Counted from the first letter of the stretch, positions 8,155-15,919 are shown. The stretch: 32,312 bases of DNA from SVEL01 sp045125245 (GCA_045125245.1 JBGVNF010000062.1:1-32312); one strand, 5' to 3'. Notes: a model not told the origin generated them from the sequence alone. Translations and numbers: made by a program.

Positions 8155-9197
8155 TGAGCAAAGTTAATAATAAGAATGTAGAACAAAATGTAAATGATAA
8201 GGATATAATAGAAAGATACATATATGATGTAACAAGACGTGTGCCTGAGAAGCAGAGGCAGGACATAAGATTGGAGCTTACTTCTCTTATTGAAGATATG
8301 TGCGAAGAGGAAGAAGCAACTGCAGAAGAAGTATTAGAGAAGCTTGGAAGTCCAGCAGAGTTTGCCAAGCGTTATAGAGATGAGAATAATTATATAATTG
8401 GGCCAGATTATTATGATAATTATATATGGGTATTGAAGGTAGGTGCACTTGCAACAGTTATATCATCTATTATTTCAGCTATAATTCACGGTATTTTATC
8501 TACTGGTGGTTTTGAAGATTTTATAAATGAATTCTTTAAAGAAGGTATTAGTGCTGGTATATCAGGGCTATATACATTAGTTGGTATAGTAACTATTGTG
8601 TTTGTTGTATTTGAACGTTTAAAGGTTAAGGTAGATATAAAGCCAGAGAATAAATGGTCGCCATCATTATTGCCAGCCCTTCCAGAAAAGAAAGCATTGC
8701 TAAGCAGAGGCGAAAGTATAGCAAGTATTATTATTTATGTAGTGTTAATCGGTATTTTTGTGTTTGTACCAGAGATTTTTAGTGTGTTCGAATCTACAGA
8801 TAACGGATTTAGAACTGTTTCATATGTTTTTAATTTGGAAAACTGGAGTAGTATCGTTCCATGGTTTGTAGGTATACTTGGTATTGCAGTTTTTGACGAT
8901 ATAGTAAAGGTTATATATGGTAAATACTGTAAGGCAGTTATGTATAGCAGTATAATATGTAATGCTATAAGCTTTGGATGCATAGTTGTTATTTTTAAGT
9001 TTAAGGATGTATGGAATCCAAGCTTTGCTAAAGATTTATTAGCTTATACAGGAAAAGAAGCATATTCAGAGGGTGATATATTACGTTTTTGGGGAACAGA
9101 TAGAATTAGTAATATTATCATAGCATTTATATTTGTTATATCTTGTTTAGAGATTGGCGTGACTGTTTATAAGAGCTTAAAATATAGTGAAAAGTAA
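8154..9197 (+). CDS. HAAS-domain multi-pass membrane protein
   Basis: The 347-residue protein starts with a cytoplasmic helical domain of about 75 residues. It includes RRVPEKQRQDIRLELTSLIE and EEVLEKLGSPAEFAKRY, which match the HAAS (DUF1700-type) signalling domain. About six to seven hydrophobic segments follow (from residue about 93 onward). HAAS-domain membrane proteins are regularly encoded next to PadR regulators, and the domain is thought to couple to them. Here the ATG overlaps the padR stop codon and uses a GGAGG site inside padR (8140-8144). The membrane part belongs to no transporter family I recognise; a sensing or stress role is only inferred. Confidence 0.8.
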   Translation: MSKVNNKNVEQNVNDKDIIERYIYDVTRRVPEKQRQDIRLELTSLIEDMCEEEEATAEEVLEKLGSPAEFAKRYRDENNYIIGPDYYDNYIWVLKVGALATVISSIISAIIHGILSTGGFEDFINEFFKEGISAGISGLYTLVGIVTIVFVVFERLKVKVDIKPENKWSPSLLPALPEKKALLSRGESIASIIIYVVLIGIFVFVPEIFSVFESTDNGFRTVSYVFNLENWSSIVPWFVGILGIAVFDDIVKVIYGKYCKAVMYSSIICNAISFGCIVVIFKFKDVWNPSFAKDLLAYTGKEAYSEGDILRFWGTDRISNIIIAFIFVISCLEIGVTVYKSLKYSEK

Positions 9198-9216
9198 GAT
9201 GATATGTAATGTTTAT

Positions 9217-9246
9217 AAGAGCGTTAGGAATATTCCTAGCGCTCTT
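9217..9246 (+). terminator. Inverted repeat after the HAAS gene, probable terminator
   Basis: AAGAGCG and CGCTCTT flank TAGGAATATTCCTA, giving an almost perfect 30-bp inverted repeat. It lies 20 bp after the stop codon. No T-run follows, so termination strength is doubtful. Confidence 0.5.
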
Positions 9247-9270
9247 GTGGTATATATATGATATCTTGGA

Positions 9271-9404
9271 GTATAACGTGTTGATTATATGTTTCCTGTG
9301 ATATAACATGTCATATCGAGGTATAACTTGCGATATAACTTGTCGTATCGAGGTATAACATGTCATATCAAAGTATAACTTGCGATATAACTTGTCATGA
9401 CTTG
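9271..9404 (+). repeat. 52-bp tandem repeat built from a 12-bp core
   Basis: Two adjacent 52-bp units (9301-9352 and 9353-9404) share most positions. Each contains three copies of a 12-bp core of the form RTATAACWTGYS and 8-bp spacers. Core copies begin at 9301, 9321, 9333, 9353, 9373 and 9385, and a shorter one begins at 9271. The array occupies the 350-bp gap before the ExbB-like operon and ends about 40 bp before its -35 box. It looks like a multi-site regulator-binding region or a slippage-derived repeat. Confidence 0.85.
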
Positions 9405-9442
9405 AGCTATATCTTGAGATATTGTAATATAAGTAAGTTTTC

Positions 9443-9471
9443 TTGACATTTTTATGTAACAAGAATATAAC
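9443..9471 (+). promoter_or_regulatory. Promoter of the ExbB/ExbD-like operon
   Basis: TTGACA (9443-9448) and TATAAC (9466-9471) are 17 bp apart. A second -10-like TATACT follows at 9472-9477 with poor spacing. The start codon of the first gene is about 70 bp downstream. Confidence 0.7.
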
Positions 9472-9547
9472 TATACTTATAAAATAGTAAATCGTAAGAT
9501 AGTTTATAAAAACTTGTATTTACAATGAATTAGAAAGGTAAGATAAA

Positions 9548-10012
9548 ATGTTATTAGAAGGTTTTAGTAAATTAGGAAAAAGTATTATATCTAATGATAT
9601 CTATATACTGTGGGCAGCGATTATCGAGCTTATATTATTTACATGTAGTTATTCATTGGCTAAGAATGCCTCAGCCAGAATAGAGAAGCAGAAAAATAAG
9701 AAGAAGAGATGCACGAATAAAGCATTGATAAGCTTATACAATGTATTTTGTACAGGCATTTCTATATTTCCTTTATTAGGTATGTTTGGAACGGTTATGG
9801 CTCTTTTGGGACTTGATATGGCGGCTAATGATATGGCAAATATAAAGAATAATTTCTTTATGGCGCTTACATCTACAGCGTGGGGAATCATTTTCTCCAT
9901 TGTATTTAAGATTTTGCATGCAGTATATGAGGACTTTTTTACAAAGCAGATTGATGAGTCTACAAAGCTTGTAAAAGAATGTAACAGATTATTTGAAAAA
10001 GCGAATTGGTGA
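9548..10012 (+). CDS. MotA/TolQ/ExbB-like proton-channel protein
   Basis: The 154-residue membrane protein has about three transmembrane segments (about residues 17-36, 68-88 and 108-128). The block PLLGMFGTVMALLG followed by FFMALTSTAWGIIFSIVFK is the hallmark of the MotA/TolQ/ExbB superfamily, which conducts protons through a five-subunit ring around a peptide-anchored partner. At 154 residues it lacks the long cytoplasmic loop of MotA and is shorter than typical ExbB. The ATG has AGAAAGG upstream. The two downstream genes encode candidate partner subunits. Since this looks like a Gram-positive, a TonB-type outer-membrane role is unlikely. Confidence 0.8.
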   Translation: MLLEGFSKLGKSIISNDIYILWAAIIELILFTCSYSLAKNASARIEKQKNKKKRCTNKALISLYNVFCTGISIFPLLGMFGTVMALLGLDMAANDMANIKNNFFMALTSTAWGIIFSIVFKILHAVYEDFFTKQIDESTKLVKECNRLFEKANW

Positions 10013-10016
10013 TTAT

Positions 10017-10598
10017 ATGAAGAAGAGAGATATTTTGCTTGATTTTACGTCTCTTTTGGATGTAACGCTGATTCTTATATTCTTCTTTGTTATCTTTAGT
10101 CATATGGACAATGCGCAAAATACAGCGAAGACAGAGGAGAAGGAAGCTGAGCTGGAAAGCCAGCTAAATGATGCGGCCGAGAGGGAAAGTCAGGCTAAGG
10201 ATTTGATGGAAAAACTAGAATATGAGTTAGGTATAGTGGAAAATGCCGATGACAGAGCGAAGGATAATGTAGAGGAAATTTTAGAATTTACAAAAGGAAC
10301 AAATCTTAAGCTCATATTGGAAATGCAGGATGGCAAATGGACACTGATTGTTTCAGGAAAGAATGAAGTGATAAGTAGAATAACTGCCAGTGATAATGTG
10401 GCATCCGAGCTAAAAAAGGTTCTAAAGGCATCGGAATATAATTATGGAGATACTATTTTATGCGATTTTGTCTATAATGGTTCTCAAGCAGGAACCGTTT
10501 CAGCGTATAGAAAGATTACTAAAGCTATGGAAGCGGTGCAGGAGCAGTACAAGTATCTTTATTATTCAGAAACAGATTTGTCAGTAGGAGAGGATTAG
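10017..10598 (+). CDS. ExbD/MotB-like single-span partner protein
   Basis: The protein has 193 residues from the ATG at 10017. A TTG at 9993 in the same frame would add 8 residues and overlap the upstream gene. The N-terminal KRDILLDFTSLLDVTLILIFFFVIF has the acidic residue (LLD) at the start of one membrane helix that carries protons in TolR, ExbD and MotB. It is followed by a charged, probably coiled-coil segment (about residues 38-85), then a soluble domain of about 100 residues with no clear OmpA peptidoglycan-binding motif. It starts 4 bp after the ExbB-like gene, so co-expression is near certain. Function as a proton-driven stator or transducer is inferred from the pairing. Confidence 0.7.
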   Translation: MKKRDILLDFTSLLDVTLILIFFFVIFSHMDNAQNTAKTEEKEAELESQLNDAAERESQAKDLMEKLEYELGIVENADDRAKDNVEEILEFTKGTNLKLILEMQDGKWTLIVSGKNEVISRITASDNVASELKKVLKASEYNYGDTILCDFVYNGSQAGTVSAYRKITKAMEAVQEQYKYLYYSETDLSVGED

Positions 10599-10602
10599 GG
10601 AA

Positions 10603-11001
10603 ATGAAAAAGCTAATAAGTATGATAATAGTGCTAGTTATTATAGCTGGTGCATTGACTATAGGTAATTGCCTTGGTTGGGGCAAGGGCTCCGGCAACGG
10701 CTCTGGCGATGGAAACGGTAACGGAAATGGAACAGGACAGGAGACAGCCGCTACAGGTGAGGATTCTACAGATAAAAATGTAGAAGATGATTACAAGGGA
10801 GTTGTATATGCTATTACTGTATCTGAAAATGATTATTTCTATGATAATAATAGAATGGAGCTTGATGATATAGAGAAGATGTTAAAGGAATCTGAGGGCG
10901 AGAAGATTGTGGAGATAAAGGAAGATAAGGCATCTATAAAGGCGTATAATAAGCTGGTGGAGTTGCTAGAGGAGTTGAAGGTGGATTATGTGGAGAAGTA
11001 G
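10603..11001 (+). CDS. Membrane-anchored protein with TolR/ExbD-like periplasmic domain
   Basis: The 132-residue protein has one N-terminal membrane helix (about residues 4-24) and then a Gly/Asn/Ser-rich linker (27-47). A domain of about 60 residues follows: YAITVSENDYFYDNNRMELD, then IEKMLKES, VEIKEDK and a final helix. The strand-strand-helix-strand-helix order and the spacing resemble the soluble domain of ExbD/TolR, although the membrane helix lacks the acidic residue. The start lies 4 bp after the previous stop. My reading is that the usual ExbD is represented here by two genes, one carrying the channel helix and one the TolR-like fold. A lipobox is not evident (IGNC). This is a structural guess, not a firm family match. 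Confidence 0.55.
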   Translation: MKKLISMIIVLVIIAGALTIGNCLGWGKGSGNGSGDGNGNGNGTGQETAATGEDSTDKNVEDDYKGVVYAITVSENDYFYDNNRMELDDIEKMLKESEGEKIVEIKEDKASIKAYNKLVELLEELKVDYVEK

Positions 11002-11021
11002 AGTGGTTTGTTAAAAAGCTA

Positions 11022-11051
11022 TTGACTTATTTCACATCCTTGTGCTAAAAT
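11022..11051 (+). promoter_or_regulatory. Promoter of the pheST T-box transcript
   Basis: TTGACT (11022-11027) and TAAAAT (11046-11051) are 18 bp apart, with an extended TGC before the -10 box. Transcription would start near 11058, shortly before the T-box stem I. Confidence 0.7.
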
Positions 11052-11057
11052 CACTAA

Positions 11058-11315
11058 ATAATAAAATATATAAAAGCTTTGATTATGCACAGTAGTTGTC
11101 TTATAACTCTGAAAGAGATTAGGGTCGCCGGCTGAAAGCCCTTAGAGCAATATAAGAACAATGAATTTCACATAGGAGCTGCATTCTTGAATATATACAT
11201 ATGTTAGTAGAGAGTGTCGTTGATGCGCGTTAAGCATATTAAGAGCCTTATTATAAGGAAAATGGGTGGTACCGCGGAATATTCGTCCCTATAGACGAGT
11301 GTTCCGCGTTTTTTT
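11058..11315 (+). promoter_or_regulatory. Phe-specific T-box riboswitch
   Basis: The leader has the T-box architecture. Stem I is closed by ATGCA (from 11084) with TGCAT near 11179. The specifier loop reads GAATTTCAC with the Phe codon TTC at 11167-11169. The antiterminator carries the near-invariant T-box sequence GGGTGGTACCGCGG (11264-11277). Uncharged tRNA-Phe binding would stabilise the antiterminator and let transcription enter pheST. The specifier agrees with the downstream genes, which confirms the reading. The sequence from 11316 to 11475 between this leader and pheS is a repeat and not part of the T-box. Confidence 0.95.
11273..11315 (+). terminator. T-box regulated terminator
   Basis: CGCGGAA (11273-11279) and the inner TTCGTC pair with GACGAG and TTCCGCG (to 11308). 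T7 follows at 11309-11315. It shares the CCGCGG bases with the antiterminator, as expected for a T-box switch. Confidence 0.93.
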
Positions 11316-11475
11316 ATGTATAGAAAAGTTGTAACTTTTCTATACATAAAATGCTCCGCAAGGATCGCTTTAATCGCAGTTGCAAAACAACTACGATTAT
11401 TTCTGCGACGAATAGGAATATGTTGCTAAAGCAACTCGTCGCAGGCGGAGAATCTCGCATGCGAGATTCTATTAA
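11316..11475 (+). repeat. Structured intergenic repeat, copy B
   Basis: This is the second copy of the element seen at 6346. Its first hairpin is a different sequence but still a perfect inverted repeat: ATGTATAGAAAAGTT (11316-11330) with AACTTTTCTATACAT (11333-11347). The others are AATCGCAGTTG/CAACTACGATT (11372-11398), TGCGACGA/TCGTCGCA (11404-11411 with 11436-11443) around the same GTTGC-TAAA-GCAAC, and GAATCTCGC/GCGAGATTC (11450-11469). GCTCCGC (11353) can again pair with GCGGAG (11445). In the third stem, both arms differ from copy A in a way that keeps pairing. Confidence 0.85.
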
Positions 11476-11517
11476 AAAAGCCACCATTAAAACATAAAAG
11501 AAAGTAGGAGAGAGAAA

Positions 11518-12558
11518 ATGCAAGGAAATGGTTTAAATGAACAGCTTGATGCTATTAAGCAGGAAATTTTAAGCGGTATGGAAACTTTAGAGAGCTCTAA
11601 GGCTGTCTATGAATTTAAAAAGACTTTCATGGATTCTAAGACGGGTAAGATTGGTCAGCTTATGAAGGGCATGAAGGACATTGCTCCAGAGGATAGAGCT
11701 GAGTATGGTAAGAGCGTTAACGCTTTGAAGGAGTGGGCTCTTATAGAGTTTGAAAAGCTTGATGAACTTATGAAGGAGAAGGAGTTAACTGCTAGATACG
11801 AGAGCGAGAAGGTTGATATCTCTATGCCAGCTAATAAGGTAGAGACAGGTAATCTTCATCCTATCACTCTTATCCGCAATCAGTTAATTGATATATTTGC
11901 ATCTATGGGCTTTGAGGTGTTTGAAGGCACTGAGATTGAGACAGATTACTACAATTTCACAGCTCTTAATACACCACAGGATCATCCAGCGCGTGATATG
12001 CAGGATACATTCTACTTATCACCTGAGTTCTTACTTCGTACTCAGACTTCAGCTGGTCAGATTCACGTAATGGAGAATACTAAGCCACCTATTAAGATTT
12101 TATCACCAGGTAAGGTTTTCCGTTCAGATGATGACGCTACACATTCACCAATGTTTAGCCAGATGGAAGGTCTCGTAGTTGATGAGGGTATTACTCTCTG
12201 TGATTTAAAGGGTATGCTTGATGTTCTTGTAAAGAAGATTTTCGGTGAGGGTACAACTACACGTCTTAGACCTTCATATTTCCCATTTACAGAGCCATCT
12301 GTAGAAGTAGACGTTAGCTGCTTCGAGTGTGGCGGAGCTGGTTGTAAGCTTTGCAAGGGAACTGGTTGGATAGAGGTTCTTGGCGCAGGTATCGTAAATA
12401 AGAAGGTACTTGAGGTATGTGGTATCGATTCAGAGAAGTACAGCGGACTTGCATTTGGTATCGGTATTGAGCGTCTTGCGATGCTTAAGTATGGTATCAA
12501 TAATATCAAGTTATTATTTGAATCAGATGTACGCGTATTAAATCAGTTATCAGAGTAG
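11518..12558 (+). CDS. pheS: Phenylalanyl-tRNA synthetase alpha subunit
   Basis: The 346-residue catalytic subunit of PheRS joins phenylalanine to tRNA-Phe in an alpha2-beta2 complex. The N-terminal coiled coil is followed by the class II aminoacylation core: FTALNTPQDHPARDMQDTFYL, LLRTQTSAGQIHVM (motif 2 region) and GLAFGIGIERLAML (motif 3). The CFECGGAGCKLCKGTGW insert is normal for this subunit. The length is standard. The ATG follows GTAGGAGAGAG. It is the first gene after the Phe T-box and is followed 12 bp later by pheT. Codon choice (GCT, GGT, GTT, CTT) differs from the flanking genes and suggests high expression. Confidence 0.98.
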   Translation: MQGNGLNEQLDAIKQEILSGMETLESSKAVYEFKKTFMDSKTGKIGQLMKGMKDIAPEDRAEYGKSVNALKEWALIEFEKLDELMKEKELTARYESEKVDISMPANKVETGNLHPITLIRNQLIDIFASMGFEVFEGTEIETDYYNFTALNTPQDHPARDMQDTFYLSPEFLLRTQTSAGQIHVMENTKPPIKILSPGKVFRSDDDATHSPMFSQMEGLVVDEGITLCDLKGMLDVLVKKIFGEGTTTRLRPSYFPFTEPSVEVDVSCFECGGAGCKLCKGTGWIEVLGAGIVNKKVLEVCGIDSEKYSGLAFGIGIERLAMLKYGINNIKLLFESDVRVLNQLSE

Positions 12559-12570
12559 GAGGTTTTAGAT

Positions 12571-14991
12571 ATGTTAGTACCACTTAGTTGGTTGAAGGAT
12601 TATGTCGATATCGACATTCAGCCTAAGGAATTAGAAGAGAAATTATTTTCGTGTGGTTTCGAGGTAGAGGAGCTTTACGAAATTGGTAAGGATATTGAAA
12701 ATGTAGTTGTAGGTCTTGTAGAGGAATGTGAGCCTATCCCAGAGACTCATCTTCACGTATGTAAGGTAAATGTAGGTGAGGCTGAGAGCTTACAGATTTG
12801 CTGTGGCGCAGATAATGTAAAGGCTGGTGGCAAGTACCCAGTTGCTTTAGTTGGTGCGTCTGTATATATGACAGCTAAGGACCACAAGACTGTTGAAGGT
12901 GTAATGAAGATTAAGAAGGGCAAGCTTCGTGGATATGATTCATTCGGTATGCTTTGCTCTGGCGTAGAGCTTGGTCTTACTGAGAATATGTACCCAGGTG
13001 CTGGCTACAATGGTCTTTTAGTATTACCAGAGGATGCCCAAATCGGCGCAGATGTTAAGCCACTTCTCGGTCTTGATGATTGGATGTTTGACATTTCTAT
13101 TACAGCTAATAGAGCAGACTGCCAGAGTATCTTTGGTATCGCTAGAGAGGTTGCTGCAGTACTTGGTAAGGAGTTAAAGGCTCCAGCTCTTGATTATACA
13201 GTTTCAAGTGCTAAGAAGGATGGATTTACAGTAAATGTAGATGCTACAGACCTTTGTCCACGTTATATTGCTCATTATGTGACAGATGTAAAGATTGAGG
13301 AGTCACCAGCTTGGATGAAGCGTCGTCTTGCATTAGTTGGTTGTGAAGCTATTTCAAATGTTGTAGATATTACAAACTACATTCTTAAGGAATTAGGTCA
13401 GCCTATGCATGCATTTGATTGCAATTTCTTAGAAGGAAATGCTATCAATGTTAGACGTGCTAATGATGGCGAGAAGATTACAGCTTTAAATGAAAAGGAA
13501 TATACATTAGATTCATCTAACCTCGTTATCTGCGATGGTGTAAAGCCTGTTGCTATAGCAGGTGTTATGGGCGGTCTTAATTCTGAGATTCGTGATAATA
13601 CATCAGAGGTTATGTTTGAGTGTGCTAAGTTTGCTAGAGATAATGTAAGAAAGACTTCTAGAGCATTGGGTCTTATCTCAGATGCAAGCAGTCGTTACTC
13701 AAAGGGTGTAGATGAGTACGCTACAGTTATGGCTATTGATAGAGCTCTTCATTTAATCGAGGAGTTAGGCTGTGGTAAGGTTTCATCTACAAGAGTAGAT
13801 GCTAATACAGGCAATAGTGTAGAACCAAGGGAAATGAAGGTAAGCATCGCTAAGGTTAATGGAGTTCTTGGTATCGAGGTTCCAACTGAAGAAATCATTA
13901 GAATTCTTACAAACCTTAACTTTGCACCAGTAGTAAATGGTGATGAACTTACACTTCAGATTCCAGCATATCGTGAGGATATGGAATCTTATCCAGATGT
14001 GGCAGAGGAAGTTATTCGTATGTATGGTTACGACCATGTAACACCTACATTTATGCCAACTGCAAAGGTTACAACAGGTGGTTGCAACTTAAAGCAGAAG
14101 ACTGATATGAGACTTAAAAGAGCTCTTTGTGGAACAGGTGCTCATGAGTGCATTCATTACTCATTCTTCTCACCTGCTGATTTAGATATGTTGAAGTTAC
14201 CAGAGGATGCTAAGGAGAGAATGGCTATTCCACTTATCAATCCTATCAATGAAGGACTTTCAATTATGAGAACTACATTGGCTGCATCTATGATACATGC
14301 TATAGCTCGTAATCAGAAGAGAGGAAACTTAGAAGGACGTCTCTATGAGATGGGAAGCATCTTCGTTCCAAAGGCACTTCCACTTACAGAGTACCCAGAG
14401 GAGCAGAATGTTCTCTGCGTAGGCTTATTTGGTGATAAGGAAGATTTCTTCACATTAAAGGGCATGGCAGAAGTAGTTGCAGATACACTTAGCATTAAGT
14501 TCACATATGAAAGAACTACTAAGACATTCTTACATCCATACCAGACAGCGACTATTATGTACAATGGCGAAGAAGTTGGTTACCTTGGAAAGGTTTCTTA
14601 CGAGATTATGGATAGCGAGGATATGCGTACAGGTGCATATGTAATGGAGATTAATCTTGAGAAGTTAAGTGATAGCTTCGGCAATGTACCAAAGTTCAAT
14701 CCACTTCCAAAGTATGCTGAGGAAAAGAGAGATTTAGCACTTGTTATGAGCAAGGAAATTACATGTGGTCAGGTTGAGGACTGCATCAAGGAGTCTTGTG
14801 CATATGTAACAGACGTTAAGTTGTTCGACGTATATGAAGGAAAGCCAATTCCAGAGGATAAGAAGAGTATGGCATTTACAGTTGTATTCACTCCAAAGGA
14901 TGAGGAATTTGGGGCAGATTCAGTAGACGGATTTGTAGAGACTATACTTAAGAAGTTAAATAAGAAGCTTGAGATAGAGCTTAGAGCATAG
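12571..14991 (+). CDS. pheT: Phenylalanyl-tRNA synthetase beta subunit
   Basis: The 806-residue partner of PheS recognises tRNA-Phe and edits Tyr-tRNA-Phe. It shows MLVPLSWLKDYVDI at the start, an EMAP-type tRNA-binding domain (about residues 40-150, with the KVNVGEAESLQICCGADNVK block), the B3/B4 editing domain (about 200-380), B5, a catalytic-like core (about 480-680), and a C-terminal ferredoxin-fold anticodon-binding domain beginning near FNPLPKYAEEKRDLALVM. Length and order are canonical. An AGGAGG site overlaps the pheS stop codon region, so translation is coupled. A hairpin at 15006-15042 follows the stop codon. Confidence 0.98.
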   Translation: MLVPLSWLKDYVDIDIQPKELEEKLFSCGFEVEELYEIGKDIENVVVGLVEECEPIPETHLHVCKVNVGEAESLQICCGADNVKAGGKYPVALVGASVYMTAKDHKTVEGVMKIKKGKLRGYDSFGMLCSGVELGLTENMYPGAGYNGLLVLPEDAQIGADVKPLLGLDDWMFDISITANRADCQSIFGIAREVAAVLGKELKAPALDYTVSSAKKDGFTVNVDATDLCPRYIAHYVTDVKIEESPAWMKRRLALVGCEAISNVVDITNYILKELGQPMHAFDCNFLEGNAINVRRANDGEKITALNEKEYTLDSSNLVICDGVKPVAIAGVMGGLNSEIRDNTSEVMFECAKFARDNVRKTSRALGLISDASSRYSKGVDEYATVMAIDRALHLIEELGCGKVSSTRVDANTGNSVEPREMKVSIAKVNGVLGIEVPTEEIIRILTNLNFAPVVNGDELTLQIPAYREDMESYPDVAEEVIRMYGYDHVTPTFMPTAKVTTGGCNLKQKTDMRLKRALCGTGAHECIHYSFFSPADLDMLKLPEDAKERMAIPLINPINEGLSIMRTTLAASMIHAIARNQKRGNLEGRLYEMGSIFVPKALPLTEYPEEQNVLCVGLFGDKEDFFTLKGMAEVVADTLSIKFTYERTTKTFLHPYQTATIMYNGEEVGYLGKVSYEIMDSEDMRTGAYVMEINLEKLSDSFGNVPKFNPLPKYAEEKRDLALVMSKEITCGQVEDCIKESCAYVTDVKLFDVYEGKPIPEDKKSMAFTVVFTPKDEEFGADSVDGFVETILKKLNKKLEIELRA

Positions 14992-15005
14992 GGAAACACT
15001 TAGTG

Positions 15006-15072
15006 CCACACTGGTTGAAACATTTTGTTTAAGCTGGTGTGGTGAATGTGCTTTGTTATCAAAATGATAACA
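15006..15072 (+). other. Two hairpins downstream of pheT
   Basis: CCACACTGGTT (15006-15016) pairs with AGCTGGTGTGG (15032-15042) using some wobbles, with an inner AAAC/GTTT stem. No T-run follows, so it is at best a weak terminator. A second perfect 8-bp inverted repeat, TGTTATCA-AAA-TGATAACA (15054-15072), lies before the next gene and could be an operator. Confidence 0.4.
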
Positions 15073-15131
15073 GATAGGGGATATTATGAGAAACATATTA
15101 AGTGTGTTAAGCAGTGAAAGGTTAGTTAATT

Positions 15132-15848
15132 ATGAGTATGAGAATAAGAGTAGGACGCTCTTCGACAATGAACGCAAAAGGTGGCAAGATATTAGGAATT
15201 TTTCTTATACTTTTTGGTTTGACATTTGCATTATCTTCAATAAGTATGAGTTGTAGGGCGACAATGTTTAAGAAAATGCTTCCAGGCAATGTGCAAGAAT
15301 ATGATGCATATATTACGGAAGTTTTATCTGTTGAGAGTGATGTAGTGTGGAAGGAAGATTCTGATGGAGATTCAGATAGAACTACTGTGTATGATAGTAA
15401 AGTTGTACTGGAATACGAGATTGAAGGTCAGACATATACTGCATCATATACTTTCAAAGAAAGAAATAAGGCTTGCAAAATTGGTGATAAGTACCGTCTC
15501 AGCATTGACCCAGAAAATCCAACAAAGATATATGGGTATTCAACAGGTGAGGGTGGAGTTGTCCTGATGGTAGTCGAGATTGTATTTGGCCTTATAGGTG
15601 GTGCAGTCGTAGTGGCAGGTATCGTATTGATAGTTAAAGATAAAAAGAGAGCTAAGGCCGAGAAAGAGCAGGCAACGCAGATGAATCAAGGTTATCCAGG
15701 ATATCAGGGTGTGCCAGGATATCAAGGTTCGTCGGATTATTTAGGATATAATGGTCAGGATTTTAATGGTCAAGGTTATGTAGGTCAGGGGTATGATGCG
15801 TCAGCTTCTCAAGGAACAAATTATAGCGGAACAAGCCTTCGTGATTAA
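15132..15848 (+). CDS. DUF3592-like two-span membrane protein with Gly/Tyr repeat tail
   Basis: The 238-residue protein has a membrane helix at about residues 19-38, an extracytoplasmic beta-rich domain (about 50-140) and a second helix (about 143-168). The middle domain, with VVLEYEIEGQTYTASYTF, then YRLSIDPENPTKIYGY, resembles DUF3592. After a basic KDKKRAKAEKE stretch, the tail (about 185-238) is cytoplasmic and made of repeats such as GYPGYQGVPGYQG and GQGYVGQGYDAS. Such Gly/Tyr/Gln tails are low complexity and may mediate self-association. The function is unknown. The start ATG at 15132 has GAAAGG upstream; the downstream ATG at 15138 is an alternative. Confidence 0.75.
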   Translation: MSMRIRVGRSSTMNAKGGKILGIFLILFGLTFALSSISMSCRATMFKKMLPGNVQEYDAYITEVLSVESDVVWKEDSDGDSDRTTVYDSKVVLEYEIEGQTYTASYTFKERNKACKIGDKYRLSIDPENPTKIYGYSTGEGGVVLMVVEIVFGLIGGAVVVAGIVLIVKDKKRAKAEKEQATQMNQGYPGYQGVPGYQGSSDYLGYNGQDFNGQGYVGQGYDASASQGTNYSGTSLRD

Positions 15849-15873
15849 GAAGTAACAGATAAGTTGATAAGAG

Positions 15874-15919
15874 AAACAGATATTTAGGCAATTGATGCTG
15901 CCTGGATATCTGTTTTTTT
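15874..15919 (+). terminator. Terminator after the DUF3592-like gene
   Basis: AAACAGATATTTAGGCA (15874-15890) pairs along its full length with TGCCTGGATATCTGTTT (15899-15915), with two wobbles. It runs into T7. Confidence 0.92.

Noticed and set aside
9271..9404. Regular repeats reminiscent of a CRISPR array
   Set aside because: Units are 12 and 52 bp with spacers that are themselves repeated; there are no unique spacers and no cas genes.
9548..11001. Zorya-type defence (ZorA/ZorB)
   Set aside because: The MotA-like protein is far too short for ZorA, no OmpA-type ZorB domain is evident, and no ZorC, ZorD or ZorE follows.
12063..12509. Long minus-strand ORF within pheS
   Set aside because: It is a shadow of the strongly conserved pheS frame, with no start signals.
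15086..15131. Small ORF starting at the ATG 15086 before the DUF3592-like gene
   Set aside because: It is out of frame with the real gene, overlaps it and encodes no recognisable sequence.
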